The notes beneath the pieces are model-generated. The model saw nothing but the letters and a program-made list of their open reading frames with translations. It did no database searches and was not told where the DNA came from. A stretch of 40,872 bases of DNA. Source: Oxalobacteraceae bacterium UBA6704 (lineage in GTDB: Bacteria > Pseudomonadota > Gammaproteobacteria > Burkholderiales > Burkholderiaceae_D). Positions 26,992 through 34,755 of this stretch are shown here, in pieces. The translations under genes were made by a program, and so were the position numbers. How positions within the stretch are numbered: the first letter of the stretch is position 1; every line of letters starts with the position of its first letter. The stretch is from assembly GCA_002454505.1 (NCBI GenBank), contig DKJA01000012.1, positions 1 through 40,872 on the forward strand, written 5' to 3'.

Positions 26992-27444
26992 TCAAGCCTG
27001 TCCAGGAACGAGCGTGCCGCCGACCCGGTGCGATTTGCCCCGGAACGTGGCGATCAGCCGCCCATCCTGGTTGACGACGTTGACGTCGTAGATGCCGGTC
27101 TTGCCGGCCAGCGCCCGCTCGACCGCTTCCGCGGTGAGCAGGTCGTCCTGGCGTCCGGGCGCCAGATAATCGATCGTGCAGCCCGCCCCCACCGTGTTCT
27201 GGTTATGGCTGTTGCACGCAAAAGCAAAGGCGCTGTCGGCCAGCGCGAAAATGAAGCCGCCGTGGCAGCTCAGGTGGCCGTTCAGCATGTCCGTCCGCAC
27301 GCGCATCGCCATGCGCGCATAGCCGGGACGGATTTCTTCCAGCGTCATGCCGAGGCCCTGGCTCGCGGCATCGCGCGCGTACATCGCTGCGCCGGCCGCT
27401 TCGGCCAGTGCCTGCGGATCCATCGACATCGTATCGTCAGGCAT
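26992..27444 (-). CDS. paaI: PaaI: hotdog-fold acyl-CoA thioesterase
   Basis: This encodes 150 residues. The start at 27444 has AAGGA 7 bases upstream and overlaps paaH by 8 bases. The hotdog active-site motif is HGGFIFALADSAFAFACN, with the catalytic Asp in LADS. PaaI hydrolyses hydroxyphenylacetyl-CoAs and ring-hydroxylated intermediates, which rescues CoA when the pathway stalls. Predicted cytoplasmic tetramer. Confidence 0.95.
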   Translation of the reverse strand: MPDDTMSMDPQALAEAAGAAMYARDAASQGLGMTLEEIRPGYARMAMRVRTDMLNGHLSCHGGFIFALADSAFAFACNSHNQNTVGAGCTIDYLAPGRQDDLLTAEAVERALAGKTGIYDVNVVNQDGRLIATFRGKSHRVGGTLVPGQA

Positions 27445-28993
27445 GCAGATTCCTTCGCGCGGCCTGACGGCGGCGCAGCAAGGGCGACACGCGATAGCGG
27501 TCTTCGCCATAGGTGGCGGCCAGATTGTCCAGCACCTTGACGATGTGGGCGACGCCAACGGCATCCGCCCATGCGAGCGGGCCTTGTGGATAGTTGACGC
27601 CCTTGCGCATCGCCAGATCGGCGGCCTGCGCACTGCAGACGCCCTGCTGCACCGCATCGGCCGCTTCGTTGGCCAGCATCGCGACGGTGCGCATCACGGC
27701 CAGGCCCGGCACGTCGTCCAGCCGCGTCACCGTGAAGCCGGCAGTCTGGAACAGCGCCACCGCGGCATCGAATGCGGCGGGATTGCACTGGTCCGCACTG
27801 GCCACGGCGATGCGCGCCGCTTGTGCGGCATCGAGCACGAGGTCGAACACCACCGTGTCGTCATGGCCGTTGGCACGCGCGCGTTCCGTAGCCGTGCGGC
27901 CGTCCGTCAGGTAGATCGCCGCGCCGTTGCAGTGGAAGGCCGGCGCTTCGCCGTGCAGGTGGCCTTCGGCGGACGTGCGGGCGGTGATGGCGATGCCATG
28001 CGCCTTGAAGCGTTCCAGCATCGATGCGGTCAGCTCGCCGCCGGCGCCTGCTTCCAGGCTGTAGCCGACGTACTCGGGACGTTCATGTTTCGGCTCTGCC
28101 TGCGCAGCTGGCACCTCCGCTTCGTCGTCATAGCGGTACAGACCGCGGCCCGTTTTACGGCCGAGGAAGCCGGCGTTGACCAGTTCCAGCTGCAGCACCG
28201 ATGGCGTGAAGCGGGGATCGTTGTAATAGGCGTCGAACACGGATTTCGTGACGGCGTAATTGACGTCGTGGCCGATCAGGTCCATCAGCTCGAAAGGCCC
28301 CATGCGGAAGCCGCCCGCTTCGCGCAGCACGGCGTCGATGGTGGCGGCATCGGCGGCCTGCTCGTTCAGCAGACGCCACGCTTCCGCATAGAACGGGCGC
28401 GCCAGGCGGTTGACGATGAAGCCGGGCGTCGATTTCGCGTGCACGGCCTGCTTGCCCCAGGTGGTGGCGGTGTCATACAGCGTTTGCGCAACGGCGGCAT
28501 CGGTGGCCACGCCGCTGACGATTTCCACCAGCGCCATCAGCGGCACGGGATTGAAGAAGTGCATGCCGGCCAGCCGCGCCGGATGCCGCAACTGCGCGGC
28601 GATGGCGGTCACCGAGATCGACGACGTGTTCGTGGCAAGGATCGTCTCTTCACCGACGATGGCTTCCAGCTGCGCGAACAGGGCGCGCTTGGCATCGAGG
28701 TTCTCGACGATGGCTTCGACGACGAGTTGCGCATCGCCCAGCTCTTCGAGCGATGCGGCCGCATACAGGCGGTTCGCTGCAGCCTCCGCATCGGCGGCGC
28801 TCATCTTCCCTTTGCCGGCCAGCTTGCCGTAGGCGGCACCGATGCTGTCGATGGCCTTGTTCACCGCTTCCGGTCGCGTGTCGTACAGCTTGACGGTATG
28901 ACCGGCCGCCGCGGCAACCTGCGCGATACCGGCGCCCATCGCACCGCTGCCGATCACCGCCACGACCTTGCTGTTATCGAGCGCCGCCATCAT
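27437..28993 (-). CDS. paaH: PaaH: 3-hydroxyadipyl-CoA dehydrogenase
   Basis: This encodes 518 residues from the ATG at 28993, which overlaps the paaG stop by 4 bases. The N-terminal Rossmann fold has VIGSGAMGAGIAQ (about residues 13-25), and the 3-hydroxyacyl-CoA dehydrogenase signature includes HFFNPVPLMALVEIV. A second C-terminal helical half (ending LLRRRQAARRNLHA) repeats the dehydrogenase C-domain (GPFELMDLIGHDV, then PQGPLAWADAVG). It oxidises (S)-3-hydroxyadipyl-CoA to 3-oxoadipyl-CoA with NAD. No PaaF partner hydratase lies next to it, which is unusual. Confidence 0.95.
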   Translation of the reverse strand: MMAALDNSKVVAVIGSGAMGAGIAQVAAAAGHTVKLYDTRPEAVNKAIDSIGAAYGKLAGKGKMSAADAEAAANRLYAAASLEELGDAQLVVEAIVENLDAKRALFAQLEAIVGEETILATNTSSISVTAIAAQLRHPARLAGMHFFNPVPLMALVEIVSGVATDAAVAQTLYDTATTWGKQAVHAKSTPGFIVNRLARPFYAEAWRLLNEQAADAATIDAVLREAGGFRMGPFELMDLIGHDVNYAVTKSVFDAYYNDPRFTPSVLQLELVNAGFLGRKTGRGLYRYDDEAEVPAAQAEPKHERPEYVGYSLEAGAGGELTASMLERFKAHGIAITARTSAEGHLHGEAPAFHCNGAAIYLTDGRTATERARANGHDDTVVFDLVLDAAQAARIAVASADQCNPAAFDAAVALFQTAGFTVTRLDDVPGLAVMRTVAMLANEAADAVQQGVCSAQAADLAMRKGVNYPQGPLAWADAVGVAHIVKVLDNLAATYGEDRYRVSPLLRRRQAARRNLHA

Positions 28994-29796
28994 TGGCCCT
29001 TGAAGTGCGGCGTGCGCTTGTTGACGAAGGCATCCACGCCTTCGCGGTAATCGTGGCTCCGGCCCAGCTCGCGCATCATCTGTCCTTCCAGCGCCAGCTG
29101 GTCCGGCAGCGAGTTGCCATAGCTTTGCTGGAAGGCGCGCTTCGTGAACGCCAGCCCTTTCGTCGGCGCGCAGGCAAAGTGCTCGGCCATCGCCATCGCT
29201 TCCGTCATCAGCGTTTCGTCGGGCAGCGCCTTCCAGATCAGGCCCCACTGTTCGGCGCGGTCGGCCGTCAGCTTCTCGCCCAGCATCGCCAGGCCAGTGG
29301 CACGCGGCAGGCCGATCAGGCGCGGCAGGTGCCACGTGCCGCCCGTGTCCGGGATCAGGCCCAGCTTGCAGAACGCCTCGATGAACGTGGCCGATTTCGC
29401 AGCCAGCACGATGTCGCAGGCCAGCGCCAGGTTCGCGCCCGCACCAGCCGCCACGCCATTGACGGCGCAGATGACGGGCATCGGCAGCTCCTTGATCGCG
29501 AGGACCAGCGGCGCATAGAATTTTTCGACGGAGTCGCCCAGGTCCACCGGCTCGCCGCCGGGGACGACGGCGCGGTCCGACAGGTCCTGGCCGGCGCAGA
29601 AGCCGCGGCCGGAACCGGTCAGCACCAACACGCGAACCGTCTGGTCGGCGCGGATCTTCTCGAACGCATCGCGCACTTCCAGGTGCATCGCCTGCGTGAA
29701 GCTGTTCAGTTTATCGGGGCGGTTCAGCGTCAGCGTGGCGATGCCGCCGCTGATGCCGAACAGGATATTTTCGTAGCGGATGTTCTCGTGATTCAT
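28990..29796 (-). CDS. paaG: PaaG: 1,2-epoxyphenylacetyl-CoA isomerase
   Basis: This encodes 268 residues of the crotonase superfamily. It converts ring-1,2-epoxyphenylacetyl-CoA to oxepin-CoA and can also shift double bonds later in the route. Oxyanion-hole segments are GSGRGFCAGQDLSD and NGVAAGAGANLALACD; the catalytic Asp is probably that in LIPDTGGTW. GGAGGAG precedes the ATG at 29796. As the only crotonase in the operon, it or a gene elsewhere must replace PaaF. Confidence 0.95.
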   Translation of the reverse strand: MNHENIRYENILFGISGGIATLTLNRPDKLNSFTQAMHLEVRDAFEKIRADQTVRVLVLTGSGRGFCAGQDLSDRAVVPGGEPVDLGDSVEKFYAPLVLAIKELPMPVICAVNGVAAGAGANLALACDIVLAAKSATFIEAFCKLGLIPDTGGTWHLPRLIGLPRATGLAMLGEKLTADRAEQWGLIWKALPDETLMTEAMAMAEHFACAPTKGLAFTKRAFQQSYGNSLPDQLALEGQMMRELGRSHDYREGVDAFVNKRTPHFKGQ

Positions 29797-29816
29797 GGCG
29801 TCTCCTCCGTGTATTC

Positions 29817-30896
29817 TTATTCGGCCTGGTCGAAGTCGATGACGACTTTATCGGTGGCCGGGAAACTCTGGCAACTCAACACGAAACCGCGGGCGATCTC
29901 GTAATCCTCCAGCGCGTAGTTGACGTCCATGTCCACCTTGCCGTCGACGACCTTGCAGCGGCACGTGGAACAGACGCCGCCCTTGCAGGAGTAGCGCATC
30001 TCCAGGCCGGCACGCAGGCCCGCGTCGAGGATCGATTCCTTGTCCTTCTCCATCGTGAACGTGGCTGCATTGCCGTCCTGGATCACGGTCACTTCCGTCA
30101 GCTGGTGGGCGGCCTGCGCATCGAGTGCGCGCGGCTTGTGCTGCGTTTTCGAGATCGACGCGGCGAACAGCTCGACCTTGATGGCGGACTTCGGCATGCC
30201 CGCCTCCTGCAGCGCATCGGAGACGCCGTGCATCATGTCTTCCGGGCCGCAGATGAAGGCGGTGTCGTAATCGGCGATGTCGATCCAGTGTTGGAGGAAC
30301 TGCTGTGTCTTTTCCTTCGTGATGCGGCCGTTGAACAGGTCGATGTCCTGCTGTTCGCGGCTCATCACGTAGACGATGTTCAGCCGCTGCAGGTAGGTGT
30401 CCTTCAGCTCCATCAATTCGTTCTTGAAGATCACCGACGACGATGCGCGGTTCCCGTAGAACAGCGTGAAGCGGCTTTTCGGCTCCATCAGCAGCGTCGT
30501 CTTGACGATCGACAGGATCGGCGTGATGCCGCTGCCGGCCGCGAACGCGAGGTAGTTCTTTTCATTGCCTGCATCGAGCGGCACGTTGAAGTGGCCCATC
30601 GGCGGCATCACTTCCAGCACGGCGCCGGCCTGCAGCGCTTCGTTGGCCCAGGTGGAGAACGCGCCGCCCGGCGTGCGCTTGATTGCCACGCGCAGCGCGC
30701 CGTCCTGCACGGCCGAACAGATCGAATACGAGCGGCGCACATCTTCGTCGCCGATCTTCGTGCGCAAGGTCAGGTGCTGGCCCTGCTGGTAGCGGAAGCT
30801 GTCCTGAAGTTCCGGCGGCACGGCGAACGTGACGGCAACGCAGTCGCGCGTTTCGTTGTGCACCTTGGCGACGGACAGGGAGTGGAATTTGCTCAT
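29817..30896 (-). CDS. paaE: PaaE: reductase of the phenylacetyl-CoA epoxidase
   Basis: This encodes 359 residues. The N-terminal ferredoxin-NADP-reductase module (about 1-240) has the FAD-binding RRSYSICSA and the NAD(P)-binding AAGSGITPILS and FICGPEDM. The C-terminal plant-type 2Fe-2S domain has Cys304, Cys309, Cys312 and Cys342 (CKGGVCSTC then SCQS). It passes electrons from NADPH to the diiron centre of PaaA. The start at 30896 is the first Met after the paaD stop with a GAGG site; longer frames overlap paaD. Confidence 0.96.
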   Translation of the reverse strand: MSKFHSLSVAKVHNETRDCVAVTFAVPPELQDSFRYQQGQHLTLRTKIGDEDVRRSYSICSAVQDGALRVAIKRTPGGAFSTWANEALQAGAVLEVMPPMGHFNVPLDAGNEKNYLAFAAGSGITPILSIVKTTLLMEPKSRFTLFYGNRASSSVIFKNELMELKDTYLQRLNIVYVMSREQQDIDLFNGRITKEKTQQFLQHWIDIADYDTAFICGPEDMMHGVSDALQEAGMPKSAIKVELFAASISKTQHKPRALDAQAAHQLTEVTVIQDGNAATFTMEKDKESILDAGLRAGLEMRYSCKGGVCSTCRCKVVDGKVDMDVNYALEDYEIARGFVLSCQSFPATDKVVIDFDQAE

Positions 30897-30906
30897 GGGC
30901 TCAACC

Positions 30907-31449
30907 TCAGTGGCACTTGAAGTAATCGAACGGTTCGCGGCAGGCCAGGCACCGGTACAGCGCCTTGCACGGCGTGGAGCCGAACTGGCTGGTGAGTTCC
31001 GTGTGCGTGGAACCGCAATGCGGGCATGCGACGGTGGGCGCCTGGACGGCCCGGCGCGAGACGGCAGCGGCCAGCGGATCGCGGCCAGTGCGCAGGCCCG
31101 AAATATCGATGACCTGCTGTGCTGGCGGTGCGATGCCATAGCCTTGCAGCTTGGCCTTGCCCGCGTCGCTCATCCAGTCTGTCGTCCAGGCCGGTGACAG
31201 CTGCGTGACGATCCGCACTTGATCGATACCCCTGGCCTGCAAGGCTTCGCGCACGGCGGCCTCGATAACCTGCATCGCCGGACAGCCCGAATAAGTTGGC
31301 GTGATGGTGACCGTGACCGCATCCTCATCCACCTGCACGGCGCGCACGATGCCGAGGTCCACCACCGAAATCACCGGGATCTCGGGATCGGGGACTTCTT
31401 CGAGCCACGACCACACGGTGGCGTCATCGATGGCCATCGCGGCATCCAT
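30907..31449 (-). CDS. paaD: PaaD: phenylacetyl-CoA epoxidase maturation protein
   Basis: This encodes 180 residues. A MIP18/DUF59-type domain (EEVPDPEIPVISVVDLGIV, TPTYSGCPAM) covers residues about 10-105, and a C-terminal zinc-ribbon-like part has paired cysteines in ACPHCGS and RCLACRE. PaaD helps assemble or repair the iron-sulfur or diiron centres of the epoxidase. The ATG at 31449 overlaps the paaC stop by one base (TGATG). Confidence 0.94.
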   Translation of the reverse strand: MDAAMAIDDATVWSWLEEVPDPEIPVISVVDLGIVRAVQVDEDAVTVTITPTYSGCPAMQVIEAAVREALQARGIDQVRIVTQLSPAWTTDWMSDAGKAKLQGYGIAPPAQQVIDISGLRTGRDPLAAAVSRRAVQAPTVACPHCGSTHTELTSQFGSTPCKALYRCLACREPFDYFKCH

Positions 31450-32201
31450 CACCAGGCTGCGCCGGGATAGGCGCGCTGCAGGAACTGCATTTCGGCCAGC
31501 AGGTAGCCCAGGTGTTCGCTGTGGCGGCCCTGCTTGCCGCCCTTCTGCATCCACGCGTCCGGCGACGGCATCGTCAACGTGGCTTCGGCGAAGATGTCGG
31601 CCACGTGATCGAGCCATTGCTGGCGCAGCTGCGCGGCCGGCGCGGCGATGGCAGCTTCCGCCATCGCTTCGTCGACGGCGTCGTAGTTGAAGGCTTCGCC
31701 CGTGTACATCCACAGTTCGTCGGCTGCCGTTTGCGTGTAGGCGTGGCTGACGTCCGTGCCGTCGCCCAGCCGGACGATCAGGTCGCCGCTGCGGCGCAGG
31801 TGGTACGTCACCTCTTTCAGCGATTTCTCGGCGATTTCCGCGATGCGGGGATCGGCCGCTTTCGTCAGCGCGCCGATCTGGAAGTAGTGCCAGGTATCGA
31901 AGAAGAACTGGCGCATCAGCGTCTGCGCGTAATTGCCGTTCGGCTGTTCGACCAGCAGCACGTTGTTGAAATCGTGGGCATCGCGCAGGTAGGCCAGCGC
32001 GTCTTCATCGCGGCCGCGGCCTTCCAGTTCGCCCGCATACGTGAACCACATGCGCGCCTGACCCAGCAGGTCGAGCGCCACATTGGTCAGCGCCATGTCC
32101 TCTTCCAGCGCGGGGCCTTTGCCGCACAGTTCGGACAGGCGCTGGCTCAGCACGAGCGCGTTGTCGCCCAGGCGGACGAGGTATTGAACTTTCGCATCCA
32201 T
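31449..32201 (-). CDS. paaC: PaaC: structural subunit of the phenylacetyl-CoA epoxidase
   Basis: This encodes 250 residues. It is the ferritin-like subunit that pairs with PaaA but has lost a working metal site in the family. The sequence shows the helical four-bundle pattern (DMALTNVALDLLGQARMWFT, FNNVLLVEQPNGNYAQTLMR, RQFFFDTWHYFQIGAL). The start at 32201 leaves 8 bases after the paaB stop; ribosome binding is weak (AGGCGG), consistent with coupled translation. Confidence 0.95.
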   Translation of the reverse strand: MDAKVQYLVRLGDNALVLSQRLSELCGKGPALEEDMALTNVALDLLGQARMWFTYAGELEGRGRDEDALAYLRDAHDFNNVLLVEQPNGNYAQTLMRQFFFDTWHYFQIGALTKAADPRIAEIAEKSLKEVTYHLRRSGDLIVRLGDGTDVSHAYTQTAADELWMYTGEAFNYDAVDEAMAEAAIAAPAAQLRQQWLDHVADIFAEATLTMPSPDAWMQKGGKQGRHSEHLGYLLAEMQFLQRAYPGAAW

Positions 32202-32209
32202 GGCGCCGC

Positions 32210-32494
32210 CTACAGGTTCTTGACTTCTTCCGGCATCGGGAAGAACGTGGGGTGGCGATACACCTTGCTGTTGGCCGGCTCGAACAGCGGGCCTTTGTCG
32301 GCAGGAGCGCTGGCGACGATGTCCGCCGCGCGCACCACCCAGATCGACACGCCTTCGTTGCGGCGCGTGTACACGTCGCGCGCATTGTTCACCGCCATTC
32401 CGGCATCCGGCGCATGCAGGCTGCCCACGTGCTTGTGGGCCAGGCCGTGCTGGCTGCGGATGAACACTTCCCACAGGGGCCATTCCTTGCTCAT
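32210..32494 (-). CDS. paaB: PaaB: small subunit of the phenylacetyl-CoA epoxidase
   Basis: This encodes 94 residues of the family length. It stabilises the PaaAC complex and bridges it to a larger oligomer. It is recognised by WPLWEVFIRSQHGLAHKHVG and by VNNARDVYTRRNEGVSIWVV. AGGAGGAG precedes the ATG at 32494. It is the second gene of the operon. Confidence 0.96.
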   Translation of the reverse strand: MSKEWPLWEVFIRSQHGLAHKHVGSLHAPDAGMAVNNARDVYTRRNEGVSIWVVRAADIVASAPADKGPLFEPANSKVYRHPTFFPMPEEVKNL

Positions 32495-32515
32495 GCTGTC
32501 TCCTCCTGTTTTCTG

Positions 32516-33505
32516 TTAAGCCGCGGCTTTTTTATTCGCGTGCTTGTCGGCGTGTGCGACCAACGCGTCGCGGAACCACTGGCCGTCTTCGTAGGCCTTG
32601 ACGCGCGTGCGCAGGCGCTCGCGGTTGCAGGGGCCGTTGCCCTTCAATACGTCGTGGAACTCCGTCCAGTCGATCGGGCCGAAGTCGTAGCCGCCCTTCG
32701 CTTCGTTCCATTTCAGGTCGGGATCGGGCACCGTCAGGCCCAGGTACTCGGCCTGGGGCACGGTCTGGTCGACCATGCGCTGGCGCAGCTCGTCGTTGGA
32801 GAACAGCTTGATGCGCCACTGCGTCGATTGCGCGCTGTTGACGGATTCGCCGTCGGACGGGCCGAACATCATCAGCGACGGCCACCACCAGCGGTTCAGC
32901 GCATCCTGCGCCATCGCCTTCTGTTCCGGCGTGCCCTGGGCCAGCGACATCATGATGTCGTAACCCTGGCGGGCGTGGAACGACTCTTCCTTGCAGACGC
33001 GAATCATCGCCCGCGAATACGGGCCATACGAACAGCGGCACAGGGGGATCTGGTTGATGATCGCCGAACCGTCGACGAGCCAGCCGATGGCGCCCATGTC
33101 CGCCCACGATAGCGTGGGGTAGTTGAAGATGCTCGAGTACTTGGCTTTGCCGCTGTGCAGCGCGGCCAGCAGCTCGTCGCGCGACACGCCCAGCGTTTCC
33201 GCGGCGCTGTACAGGTATAGGCCGTGGCCCGCTTCGTCCTGGATTTTCGCCAGCAGGATGGACTTGCGCTTCAGCGTCGGCGCACGGGTCACCCAGTTGC
33301 CTTCGGGCAGCTGACCGACGATTTCCGAGTGCGCGTGCTGGGAGATCTGGCGGATCAGCGTCTTGCGATACGCCTCCGGCATCCAGTCCTTTGCTTCGAT
33401 TTTCACGCCGGCATCGATCCGGTCCTGGAAGGCGCGTTCTTCGACGCTCATGTCTTCCTGCGTGCGGACTTTTTTCAGCCCGGTCTCCACCATTTGTGCA
33501 TACAT
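32516..33505 (-). CDS. paaA: PaaA: catalytic diiron subunit of the phenylacetyl-CoA epoxidase
   Basis: This encodes 329 residues. It inserts one oxygen atom from O2 into the aromatic ring of phenylacetyl-CoA. The two E-x-x-H motifs of the diiron site are Glu91-Ala-Gly-His94 (KIQDEAGHG) and Glu174-Ser-Phe-His177 (KEESFHARQG). The start at 33505 is chosen because GAGGAG lies upstream and it matches the family N-terminus (MYAQMVETG); a frame to 33547 lies inside the promoter. It is the first gene of the operon. Confidence 0.97.
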   Translation of the reverse strand: MYAQMVETGLKKVRTQEDMSVEERAFQDRIDAGVKIEAKDWMPEAYRKTLIRQISQHAHSEIVGQLPEGNWVTRAPTLKRKSILLAKIQDEAGHGLYLYSAAETLGVSRDELLAALHSGKAKYSSIFNYPTLSWADMGAIGWLVDGSAIINQIPLCRCSYGPYSRAMIRVCKEESFHARQGYDIMMSLAQGTPEQKAMAQDALNRWWWPSLMMFGPSDGESVNSAQSTQWRIKLFSNDELRQRMVDQTVPQAEYLGLTVPDPDLKWNEAKGGYDFGPIDWTEFHDVLKGNGPCNRERLRTRVKAYEDGQWFRDALVAHADKHANKKAAA

Positions 33506-33533
33506 CGCTGGGGTCTCCTCGCTCGTTGACTTC

Positions 33534-33561
33534 ATCATACGATACATATTCTCGATTTCAA
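33534..33561 (-). promoter_or_regulatory. paaA: Promoter of the paaA-Z operon
   Basis: On the minus strand TTGAAA (33561-33556) and TATGAT (33539-33534) are separated by 16 bases, a good sigma-70 match, and the ATG follows about 30 bases later. It lies within a conspicuously AT-rich patch (33541-33598) between the divergent paaA and paaX. GATAC (33541-33545) and GTATC (33591-33595) are inverted words that could be part of a PaaX operator. That last step is speculation. Confidence 0.65.
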
Positions 33562-33612
33562 ACGGTTTTTTTGTGTCATTTTATTTTTCCGTATCCTGTT
33601 GAGCCGGATGGG

Positions 33613-33618
33613 TACAAT
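33613..33618 (+). promoter_or_regulatory. paaX: -10 box of paaX, predicting a very short or absent leader
   Basis: TACAAT ends 6 bases before the paaX ATG at 33625, so a start site 6-8 bases downstream of the box would fall on or beside the A of the ATG. No Shine-Dalgarno sequence precedes that ATG. This fits leaderless translation. No good -35 box was found. Confidence 0.5.
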
Positions 33619-33624
33619 ACGGCC

Positions 33625-34539
33625 ATGAAGAAAAACGTGAACGACTGGATCGCCACCGAGCTGGCGGAAGACCCGCCCCGCTCGAAATCGCTGGTGATGA
33701 CGATCTTCGGCGATGCCATCGCGCCGCATGGCGGCATGGCCTGGCTGGGCAGCCTGATCGGACTGCTGGCGCCGTTCGGCGTCAACGACCGGCTGCTGCG
33801 CACCTCCGTATTCCGGCTGGCGCAGGAAGGCTGGCTGGGCGCCCAGCGCGACGGCCGCCGCAGCAATTACGCCATCACGCCCGAGGCCATGCAGCGTTTC
33901 GCGCGCGCGTTCCGCCGGGTGTACGCGGCGCCGCACGTGCACTGGCACGGCAGCTGGACCTTCGTGCTGGGCACCAACGGCCTGGCCGCTACAGAGCGGG
34001 CGGCGCTGCGCAAGGAGCTGCTGTGGGAGGGCTACGCGGTGGTGGCAAACGGCATCGCCGGCCACCCCGCCGGCGATGCGGAAGCACTGGATGCGCTGCT
34101 GGGCCGCCTCGGCATGCGCGGCAAGGTGTACGTGATCCAGGCCGCGCAGCTGCCCGGCGTGCAGGGCAAGCCGCTGGCCGACCTGATCGAGGAAGGCTGG
34201 GACCTGTCCGCAATCCAGGCCGGCTACCAGCGCTTCATCGACCGCTTCGCACCGCTGCGCCAGCTGCTGCGGGGCACGCTGACGGCGGAGCAGGCGTTCA
34301 CCGTCCGCACGCTGCTGATCCACGCCTACCGCCGCGTCGAACTGCACGACCCGCAATTGCCGGTGGAACTGCTGCCCGACCCGTGGCCCGGCGCCCAGGC
34401 CTACGAGCTGGCGCGCGAGCTATACCTGGCTACTTATGAAGTGGCCGAGCAGCACATCCTCGCCGCGCTGCGCGACGAGGATGCCGATGCACCGGCGGCC
34501 GAAGCCGCGTTCTTCGAGCGGTTCGGCGGGCTGCGCTGA
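33625..34539 (+). CDS. paaX: PaaX: phenylacetyl-CoA-responsive repressor
   Basis: This encodes 304 residues. The N-terminal winged helix-turn-helix (about 20-85, KSLVMTIFGDAIAPHGG then LRTSVFRLAQEGWL) and the PaaX central and C-terminal domains (ending TYEVAEQHILAALRDEDAD) match the GntR-related PaaX family. It represses the divergent paa operon until phenylacetyl-CoA binds. The longer frame to 33391 overlaps paaA and is rejected. The start at 33625 lies 6 bases past a TACAAT box. Confidence 0.95.
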   Translation: MKKNVNDWIATELAEDPPRSKSLVMTIFGDAIAPHGGMAWLGSLIGLLAPFGVNDRLLRTSVFRLAQEGWLGAQRDGRRSNYAITPEAMQRFARAFRRVYAAPHVHWHGSWTFVLGTNGLAATERAALRKELLWEGYAVVANGIAGHPAGDAEALDALLGRLGMRGKVYVIQAAQLPGVQGKPLADLIEEGWDLSAIQAGYQRFIDRFAPLRQLLRGTLTAEQAFTVRTLLIHAYRRVELHDPQLPVELLPDPWPGAQAYELARELYLATYEVAEQHILAALRDEDADAPAAEAAFFERFGGLR

Positions 34540-34563
34540 TTGCGGCCGAGGTACGGCTGAGTT

Positions 34564-34664
34564 CGTGTCCAACCTTGGGGTCAACCCCTTTTTTGGACAC
34601 GAGCTCAGCATTGAGACAGCTGAGCTCGTGTCCACTTTTGGGGTTGACCCCAAGGTTGGACACG
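34564..34664. repeat. Large inverted repeat downstream of paaX
   Basis: Arms 34564-34609 and 34619-34664 (46 bases each) are complementary except for one internal six-base bubble (TTTTTT opposite ACTTTT). Each arm holds GTGTCCAACC, GGGGTCAACCCC and GGACACGAGCTCAGC. The loop is 9 bases. It lies 24 bases past the paaX stop and about 90 bases before the M14 peptidase gene. Its layout resembles the other dyads in the window, although its core word lacks the exact central CAG. Confidence 0.9.
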
Positions 34665-34755
34665 GGCTGAACAGTAAGCGGATGCGGGGCCGCGGCAAAG
34701 CCGCTATCATGTCGCCTCTGCGCCATCGCGCGACCAATTTACTACGGGGCACACA

